In this document: positions 52,835 through 62,100 of the stretch, piece by piece | Layout: each line of letters starts with the position of its first letter | How positions within the stretch are numbered: the stretch's first letter is position 1 | Assembly: GCA_030248215.1 (NCBI GenBank) | Contig: JASANG010003597.1 | Span: forward strand, 124,001-188,000 | Length of the DNA stretch: 64,000 nt | Direction: 5' to 3' | DNA from: Enoplolaimus lenunculus | Lineage: Eukaryota; Nematoda; Enoplea; Enoplida; Thoracostomopsidae | The notes under the pieces: model-generated | Told to the model about the DNA's origin: nothing | The model's input: the letters and a program-made list of their open reading frames with translations, nothing else | Databases searched by the model: none | Made by a program: the position numbers and the translations under genes

Positions 52835-54147
52835 GATATAAATTTCTTTTAGTGCTATATGTGCACGAGTATGTATGTCTTAATTTTGCACACTCTGTAT
52901 CCGGTGAGTATTGTATTAAAAACGGAATCGACTGGCTCGTGCGAGCAGTCGTTTTGGTAATTATTTACGGCAAGCTGTACGCAGCAGTTTTAGGCTTAGG
53001 CGGAATTGGGCCCTTTATAAGCAAGGCAATTACGCCTAAGCACTGCGGAGCGGATATTGCTTATTGGTGAGAGAAACGTGGTTTATTTAAGGAATTGAGC
53101 TATTTTCTTGCGTCTTGAAGGTAATAGCAGTGCTATTTAAAGTTGTGCGCACAAGAGTAATAATTTTCGAAAGTATTGTTTTAGAGCTAAAATTAATTCT
53201 ATAATTTATTACCAAATATTTCTGCGCCTAAAATACGGTGCTTTATCTTTTATAACTTTACCGGTTACGTTTTATTTGCCATTTTACTTTTATATAAAAT
53301 TTCCAAACCCGTGTGTTTCCTGCGGAGCGATTGATCTTAGTTGAAGTACGGATCTATTAGCCGTTTGACCCAAAGTAGATTTGACGCGGTGTCGAGCACA
53401 ATACATAGCTACCCGGATGAAAAGAAAGAACGGAACCGACACGAAATTCCTCGTAATACAAAACCGACATGTACATACACAAGCGACACCGCGTATACCC
53501 ACATTTCGTAATATCAGCTTGTCAGGGAAACGCTCATGGAATTTATCTGCTTTTCTCGCTGAGTAGATTTACATTTTCAGGTATGCTGCCGACAAGCTGA
53601 AATCTGACTGGCTGAAGCGTGTTGGCCTAATAACAGTTCATCTTGTTATAAATAGGTAATTACTATGCATATATATGTAGTTTCCTAATTGAGGTTCTGT
53701 ATAACGGGTATGCACAGGGATCGGTCTGACCTAGCTACCCTCCCAGCCCGCCAAATTTTAAAGGGTCCTAAAAGAGAACTATATATAATTGGTATCGGAG
53801 CCGAGTAGGAAAGCTTGAACAATCTCATATATACCGCCAAAAATCTCATATATACCGCCAAAAAATAGATGGGCCTCTGCTAAACGGCTCTAAGTTCACT
53901 TTTAGGTAAAAACCCAAGACACGGACCTGGCAGAATGCGGCCCCCAATCCTAATTTCTCCGTATGCCACTGGCGTGTGCAGTGTTGCTAAATCTCAATAT
54001 TTGGCTGGTCCCGTCATTGCTGATTTTTGTGTCTGAATTTTTAGCTGTTTTTAACAATATTGGGGCCAACACGTTATTTGCCGAGGCCTAACCGGTACAG
54101 TTTTTGTATACAATCTTTAAACTCGCATGAAAAACAATCCTATCACG

Positions 54148-55178
54148 TAGAGTTGCATCTGGGTCCGGGTGTTCTGTTATTCCGGGTATTTTAGCCGAAA
54201 AATTCCTGGTCCGGGTTTTCGCTTCAAAGAACTCCGGGTCCGCATTTCAACAACAAATCATTCCGGATCCGTGTATTACAAAAATACCCGGACAAACTAC
54301 CCGAAATAAAATTAGCTAGCTTAGCGATTTTATAATCCCACGCCTAAATTCTGAATATTAACTGTATCCTACCTAAATTAAATACCTTAAAGAATTTATC
54401 AGTTAGTTACACAACCAACGCTAACTGTGTCAAAATAGGTAGAATTTTGGGTAACCGGAAATGACATTCTGTTTCTCAAATCGCTCTATAACGACGTAGC
54501 GGTGGTCCACAATCGTTCGTTGTCTGTGTTGGTAGGTGAAATGCGCAAGTACTTGGCCAAATCTGCGATCCAAGAAAATTTTTGATTGCTTATCGCTTTT
54601 CACCTTTTTGGTCTCGGTTTGCAAACCAGGGTATGCGCAACTTTGTAACAAAATGTTATTTTGGCAACCAGGCAACCAATTTGGTACCAAATGTAAAGCG
54701 AATAAGTTGCATTCTTATTGAAAATACATAGAGTTGTATCCGAGTCCGGGTATTCTGGTTATTCCGGGTATTTTCGCCGAAAAATTCCGGTTCCTGGTCC
54801 GGGTTTTCGCTTCAAGAAATTCCGAGTCCGTGTTTTCACAATTAATCATTCCGGATCCGGGTTCGGGTATTACAAAAATACCCGAATATAATTAGCTTAG
54901 TGATTTTAACACACCGCGCCTACATTTTGAATGATAACTGTATCGTACCTAAATTAAATAGATTAAAAGTTTATCGGATAGTTGCTCAGCCAACTCTAAT
55001 TGTGTCAAACACATTAAAAACAAAACACTGCCACCATATCTCTTATAACAACTATCGTATGTCGCATGTGAAACCAAACTGCAGAAGGAAAAAGTTAGTC
55101 AACAGGTTTCACCTTTGAGTAATAAATAACCAACGTAAATCCGGGTCGGGGTATTTATTTTTAAATGTTGCAACTCTA
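54148..55178. mobile_element. TAGAGTTGCA...TGCAACTCTA MITE, composite
   Basis: Ends tagagttgcatctgggtcc and aatgttgcaactcta, flanked by the perfect 8-bp duplication ctatcacg (54140-54147, 55179-55186). Inside, a second left end (tagagttgtatccgagtcc) starts at about 54729 after a 300-bp block, so the element is a head-to-tail composite. The 54430-55140 part recurs at 57685-58495. Confidence 0.88.
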
Positions 55179-55186
55179 CTATCACG

Positions 55187-56099
55187 CTTGGTTCTCGTTT
55201 GAAATTGAAAAATACGAAAATCACAAGAAATTACTCTACACGGTATTTTTTGTTTGCCCACGGTTTAGTCGTGTCTGTGTTTGTCAGACTTGTTTTTGTA
55301 CAAATAAAATATTGCGATGATTTTTTTAGTAAAATCTATTACGTACGCAGGGTTCCAACAAGAATTACATTTTAGGCAGCAGGAACAGGAACAGGTACAG
55401 GAATTCATTTTTTCGCCGGAACAGGAACCGGATCAGGAATTGCCACTATATAATGGCAGCGCCGAATTTCTACAATGTGACTGTAATTCAAATTGAAATA
55501 ATGTTTTCGTAGACTTTTTCGTTTTCATTAACCAGGTTTCCATATTCTACAAAAACTTGCGTTGAGCGCTTAAAAGATGAGGAATGTCTAGGCGAAACTC
55601 AATTTGTCTAAAGAAGTTTAGTTTCAGCAAAAAATTTCAAACGTAATTTTTATGATTTTTAAACTTATTCCTAATAATTTGCCACAAAACTGTAAAAATT
55701 CCGGTTCCTGCGTACTTTAACGCCAGAACAGAAACTGCAACAGGAATTGAATTTTTGCAGGGATTCCGGTCGAACAACAATTCCTCTGGAACCATACGAT
55801 TACGTATGTTGTAACATCACAGAGGTACGAAAAATATTGAAAATTGCCCGAAAAACTTTTATTTTTATTTTCGGTACGTCCAAAATTGACGAACACCAGA
55901 AGTCTCGGTCTCGGGTATTGGATCTCGGTTTAATATACTGTTCCTAACAACTGTCATATGATACACATGGATAAACTTATTCTGATGCTTTTGCACTTAA
56001 CTTTTTATGGCAGGTTTTCAAACAAGCGAACTACGGCGGCTGCATTTTCAGCGTATTGCAACTGGGTTCCAGCGAGTTCGTTAAGCGGAAAAATTTAAC
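55187..56099. other. Upstream region of the cold-shock gene with one old repeat
   Basis: At 55348-55770 agggttccaacaagaatt, ggaacaggaacaggtac and ggaattgaatttttgcaggg mark a degraded MITE-like copy. 55780-56099 looks unique and should contain the 5' flank of the putative first coding exon. Confidence 0.4.
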
Positions 56100-56187
56100 A
56101 TGGTTGTTCCAACCCAGAATCTTGTGAAACATGGAATTGCGTTGCGACCTTTCAAAGACGGGCGGCATTCAGTTATTGTTAGTCAAG
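56100..56187 (+). CDS. Candidate first coding exon of the plus-strand gene
   Basis: ATG in good context (aacATGg), then MVVPTQNLVKHGIALRPFKD and GRHSVIVSQ plus one base before GTAGGA (phase 1). Codon use looks coding. A matching phase-1 acceptor (TACTTTCAG) at 56726-56727 opens GNKQIRVIASTSHGG and stays open for 57 codons, but that exon's donor is unclear. Confidence 0.45.
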
Positions 56188-59100
56188 GTAGGAATGGAAC
56201 GCCTTTCCAGCGCGTCACAGAGCTCGAATTTACGTGCTTTAACGTCCACTACGAAAATATATTAAGAATATACTAAACTTCTATGCTTCAAATATTGAAA
56301 AAAGTTTAACTAAACATAGACACGGGAAATGTGGAGTTGAGATGCACCGAGGACGGAGGTCGAGGCCAACGCTTCATTAGCCGGGGCTAAGTGTTAATGC
56401 AACATTTTCATGAATCGATACGCGCTTATATGACGCCAAAAGTTTATAAAATTTGTATCTGTGTTCAGTTTTGCGTTACACTGTATCAAATGGAAAAGTT
56501 TGCTTGGACTCAGTGTTTCATTTTTCACCAAAAATGTGACATTTATTTACCAATAAACGGCTATTTGGATAAAACAAAAACATTTGCACATAATCTCCAT
56601 TGGCCCCGCTTAGTATCGGTCCCATCCTCAGCCGCAGGTCAACCCTAACGTGGAGTACCTATCAAAATCACGAAGCCACTGGCTCATTTATAAGACACCA
56701 TCCCCGTTTATTGATTTGTACTTTCAGGAAATAAACAGATACGCGTGATAGCGTCAACGTCGCATGGAGGCATTTATAAAACCTCTGTGGCGACTGCGTT
56801 AAAACCAGCGTTTGAAACATACACATCCACTAACCTGGAACACATACCTAAGGCTATTTGTTTTGCCGTCGGCTTAGTTATAGACTTATTTTTACGCTGA
56901 AGTTCACACTTAGCATTAGGATTAGAAATATGCTGAGATATATACTGTTATGCCCCTATGATAACACTGACCATTTTTCTCTGATTTTCCAGCGTTTACG
57001 TTACATATATGACGGAAAAATGTAAAATCAAGTCATTCAGTTTCATTGCATAAATTTGGCACAAAGCAAACGATGGTTTCAATTTCTTGAAGCTTTAAAA
57101 ACATCCGGCAAGTCAAAATACCGGAACCAGATATCGGTTACATCCTGGAGTTTCGGTGTTTGGCATGTCACGGTATTGCTTTTTGAGTTTTGTGGTAAAG
57201 CCAAGGTGCAACCGGAATTCCGATTTGATTCGAAACGAGTTCTGATTTCGATTGCACAATCAATCGGAATTTGAATTTTGACATTTTAATTGCTTACTTG
57301 TTATATAGTTGCATAAAAATCCTGCATTTATGTATTAAATTGTTTTCGATCAGTTAAGTTATTAATAATTGATTGTAGTTTCGCTTGACAGAACCAAAAA
57401 ATGATTGTCAATTTGCGTATGCGACGTTTTTGAGAATTGTAGACAGCCAACAGAAGTTCTAAACCAATATTAAACTTCTTGGTCAATTTTTAACCGTTAC
57501 CGAAAATAAAAATAAGATTTTCGGGACAAATCCCACTGTCTGAAAACGCTCTCGGTACAATCCGTAGACATTATAAATACGGATGACTCATAATTTTTAC
57601 ACGATGCCTTAAATGTTTTAAACGCAAAGACGAAACTATTTGGGCTTTGTCATAATAAAATCAAAGTGTTTTGGGTTTCCTTTCAATAAGTAGAATTTTA
57701 GGTAACCGGAGGCGTCATTCTGTTTCTCAGATCGCTGTATAACCAGGTAGCGGTGGTTCACAATCGTTCGCTGTCTGTGTTGGTGGGCGAAATACGCAAG
57801 TATTACAAGAAAACTTTTGCGATTACTTATCGCTGTTCACCTCTTTGGTCTCGGTTTGCAAACCACCGAGACTGAAAAAAAGCAAGACCGAGGCGAGCCA
57901 AATTTCGAGACTTACCGAGACCGAGACCGCCCAACCCTGCTAAACATGTGTATGCGCAACTTTGCAACAAACTGTTATTTTAGCAACCAGGCAATCAATT
58001 GGGTACCAAATGTAAAGCGAATAAGTTGCACTCTTATTGAAAATACCTAGAGTTGTAGCCGAGTCCGGGTGTTCTGGTCATTCCGGGTATTTTTGCCATA
58101 AAATTTTGGTTCCTGCTCCGGGTTTTCGCTTCAAGAAATTTCGAGTACGGGTTTTCGCTTCAAGAAATCCCGGGTCCGGGTTTTCACAACAAATCATTCC
58201 AGATCCGGGTTCGGGTATTACAAAAATACCCGGAATATAATTAGCTTAGTGATTTTAACACACCGCGCCTACATTTTGAATTGTAACTGTATCGTGCCTA
58301 AATTAAATAGGTTAAAAGTTTATCAGATAGTTGCTCAACCAACTCTAACTGTCAAATTCATCAAAATCAAAACACTCCCAACATGTCTCTTAAAACAACT
58401 ATCTTATGTCGCATGTGAAAGCAAACTGCAGAAGGAAAAAGTTAGTTAACAGGCTTCACCTTTGGGTACGTAATAAATAACCTGCGTAGACATACTTGTG
58501 TTACGATTACGAATGTTTACTTAGGAATGGTTGGAATGGCCGGGATGCAGAGACATGACATGTCTCATTTTAAGTTATTAGTTCGACATTTTACTTAATG
58601 ATTTACTTGAAATAAATTCATTGTGAATGACATTAGTCGCTTCTCATTGCATACTGCCCATTAATATTTTATACGCTGAAGTGCTAGCATATAGATGGAA
58701 AGAGAAATTCTTTCCTATCTTTAAAAAATTAGGATCATGTTCACTTTTTAAGTTATAAAAGTTCCTAGCCCGGGTTTGCACGGAAAATAAATACGGGTCC
58801 AGGTTTACATTATTAAAAATTCCGGGTCCGGTTTTGCATTCTTAAAAATTCCGGGTCCGGGTTTTTTTTCAGTAAACCCTGGTCTGGAAAATTGTTTTTA
58901 AATATTTCAACTTTGAAATGTTCGACTTTCGCGGTAGGGCGGTAGCAGTGAACTCACTATTTCACCGAATATTAAACCTTTGCGATTTTGAAGATCTGAA
59001 ACCGAACTCTGGTTTTGAAAAATCCTTTATGTGATAAAACTATTGTATAAAATTATAATTGTTGCCGTTTGACGTTCCCATGTAGCAAGCCGAATTATTA

Positions 59101-62100
59101 CAGGCAATAGGAACGCGAATTTTAAATGCTGAATTTTGTTTTAAAATATGCCGAAGCCGTGTCGATTCCAATTGTAATACTCGATGCTTAAGAAACAGGT
59201 ACGGTACAACATTACATCATTACCAGTCGTAGTGGAGATACGTGTATTGAGCGAAGCTTGGACATACTGTTTAATCAGTTTTTTAAACATTCGAAGCATA
59301 TAACGCACAAACGGATGTTTCAAATGAAATAATTAAAAAATTTTAATTTAGGCTTAAAATTAAGCTAATATGCAAATTAGCTATTAGCTAACTATTCAGT
59401 TATCGGTCTTGGAAGTTTATAAACAAATTCACCCCCTAACCCTAATAATCAGTGAAATAATTTAAAAAGTCATCTTTATGCTTCAGTAATTAAACTATAG
59501 CTAACTATGCAATTATCGGTGTTCGAGGTTAATAAACCATTTATTCAGATTGCGTGCACCCAAAATCCCTTCAGTAATTCTAATAATCTGAAATAATGTG
59601 AAAAGTCGTAATTTAGGCTAATTAGTTAAGCAAAATAGCTATTAGCTAACAATTCCATTATCTGTTTTGGAGGTTTGTAAACAATTTATTCAGATTTCTT
59701 GCACCAAAATCCTTTCAAGTCCAGTACTGAAATTAATTTGCTTGTAACCCTAATAATCAGTGAAGTATTAAAAAAGTCTTTATTTATGCTTAACCAATTA
59801 AGATAATATGTAAATTAGTTATTAGCTATTTTTTATTTATCTGTTTTGGAATTTTTGCAACGATTTATTCCAATTTATCTTACACAAAACCCTCAAGTAC
59901 TGAAATTCGATTGCTCGTTGTAACCCAAACAATTCGCGAAATACTGTAGAAAGTCCTTAACCAATTATGCAAATTAGTCTGTAGCTAATAAACGGCTTAA
60001 AACCATGATAATAAACTTTCAAACAAAAAAGTTTATCAAAATTCGTTCGGTGTTTCCTGAGATAATCGCTGGACGGAATTACATATATGCACCTTTCGAT
60101 CCCAGAGTACAAAACAAAACGCTTCGCGAAACTGCGAAGAATTAAACGATAACAACCATAAAGAGTTTTAATTTTATGACAACCGTTTATTTCAATTAAT
60201 TTTTTGAAACACAAACGCAAGAGAGATTACAGTGTTCATAATCGGACGCACCGATATATGCCAACAAGTGAAAATGAAAGTATTCTAACTCATTGTTATG
60301 TGCATAGACTATACGCAATAAATCGGCTGTTTTTTCATTGCAGCGATGCCCATACTTACGAAAAGTGCCGTACCGATGCCGATATTCTCGAATAGTGGCG
60401 ATTATTTTTATTACCGACGCCGAATAATCGACACATCTCTAATTTTGGAACATCGGAGCCCGAAATCATTGAAATGGAACTGAGATCTTGAACCAGAAAT
60501 GCTAAAAGTAGGGGATGCAAACGGAATTCATATTCCGATTAGAATTCTGATTCAAACCAGTTCCGCTTCCGACTGCAAGTATAAGCGTGGTCGTAATTTG
60601 TTATCGTCGAAATTTACAGTTCCCATTTCTATTCCGGTATAAATTTACTGTTACGATTCCTTTAGATCCGCTTTGCTTGCACCCTGTTTGTTGAATTCGC
60701 CTTTTCCAAAACCGATTCCGAACCCGATTTGAAACGTCAATTTTGGTTCAAATACGAAGTTTTGTCGCCACCCTGCCGCCTAATGCCTTTCATATCGTAC
60801 GCGATCGCACCCTCCGTGCGTCATTTGTACTAGAGATATTCCGATTAATCTGCATCGGTAATATCGGCACTGCAAAAAATTGCCAATTCTTTAACCATAC
60901 ATTGTGCACATAACAGTGAGTCGGAAAGTTTACAACTTCACTTGTAAGTTTATCCTTATATCGGTGGATCTGATCTGGGAAACTGTTATCTCTCTTGCGT
61001 TCGTGTTTGAAAAAATTAATTGAAGTGAACGATTTTGATAAAATTTAAAGTATTTACGGTTGTTAGGTTTCACGTCTTCGCATTTTTTGTAATGATGTAA
61101 TGTATCCTATTTGTTCTTTAAGCGCTGTTTATTAAAATTGAAATCGGCGTCGGTATAGGCACAAGCCTAATTTGTACTGTCCTTTTAAGATAGAAAAAAT
61201 GATAATTGGTTACAGGTTGTTATGCTATGACATATCCGTTCGTCGCCGTGCTGTGCAGAGCTTCACCGGGTGACATTAAAATAGTCAAACTATGCAAACT
61301 GAAGAAAATTTTGATGTTTTAGATTCGGCAAATGTTTGATTACGGCGGAAACCTATCTCAGTAACTACAGCCAATATCTGGCTGTAGAACTTCCCATTGG
61401 CACGAAAGTTGACTTCAAAGCCCGGCTTCTATTCGACGGCGAACGCACGCCGTTAAGCAACAAACTTAATATCGACTGGCACGCCACATATATTATTGCA
61501 GTTCGCAACGTAAACCTCAAAACACAGTCTAAGCTTGCTATTCCGTTTGTAGATATGATGGGAGAGGAAGAGGTAAGTAAATAATTGTAATTGAATATTA
61601 CAAAAAATTTGTGTATCAAAATCTGGTTTTTTCTGACCTTATCCACGGCACACCAGTTGTTACATATGTGTGATCAGGTTCTTGGGTATGTAATGTTTAG
61701 GTTTAAAATGAGTGTTAGGGGTACAGGTGTCGGTTATAGTAGGGTATCTGTTTGTTTCGGGCTTGCTGTGCCTGTACGCTTCCACCCTTCGAAATCGTTT
61801 TGATCGATTTATTAATATTTCTCGTTGAAATAATTCTCGAAAATTTGTCTAAATTATATTTGGAAAGCTGTTTTGAAACAGTAGTATATACAATGGTTGA
61901 TTCAGAACCGGTTATTTGTGTCTTAACGATTTTGTGCTGATACGCTTGTCTGGTTATTTTAGAGAGAAAACCGCCCTCCGTTTCCACTAGAAGAATGTAA
62001 GTCTGCATTTATACATTTGCGTCGTTGCGTAAGTTGCTGGCTAGGCGCGGTATATTGCTTGAAATTACCAGTATCCGTTTTACACATTTATATACCTAAC

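Larger units (their letters stand above)
49412..56099. other. Interval between two divergent genes
   Basis: TCF runs left from 49.4 kb and the cold-shock gene runs right from about 56.1 kb, so this 6.7 kb should hold both promoters and any 5' non-coding exons. No TATA or initiator element can be picked with confidence. Repeats inside it are listed separately; 53000-54140 shows none beyond a cagtggc-type end at 53965. Confidence 0.5.
57022..61322 (+). other. Probable intron of the plus-strand gene, repeat-filled
   Basis: Holds the duplicated segment 57685-58495, a partial MITE at 57205-57480, nested elements at 59147-60440, and fragments at 58760-58890 and 60500-61170. 58500-59140 shows only a ccgggtccgg fragment. 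Confidence 0.5.
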
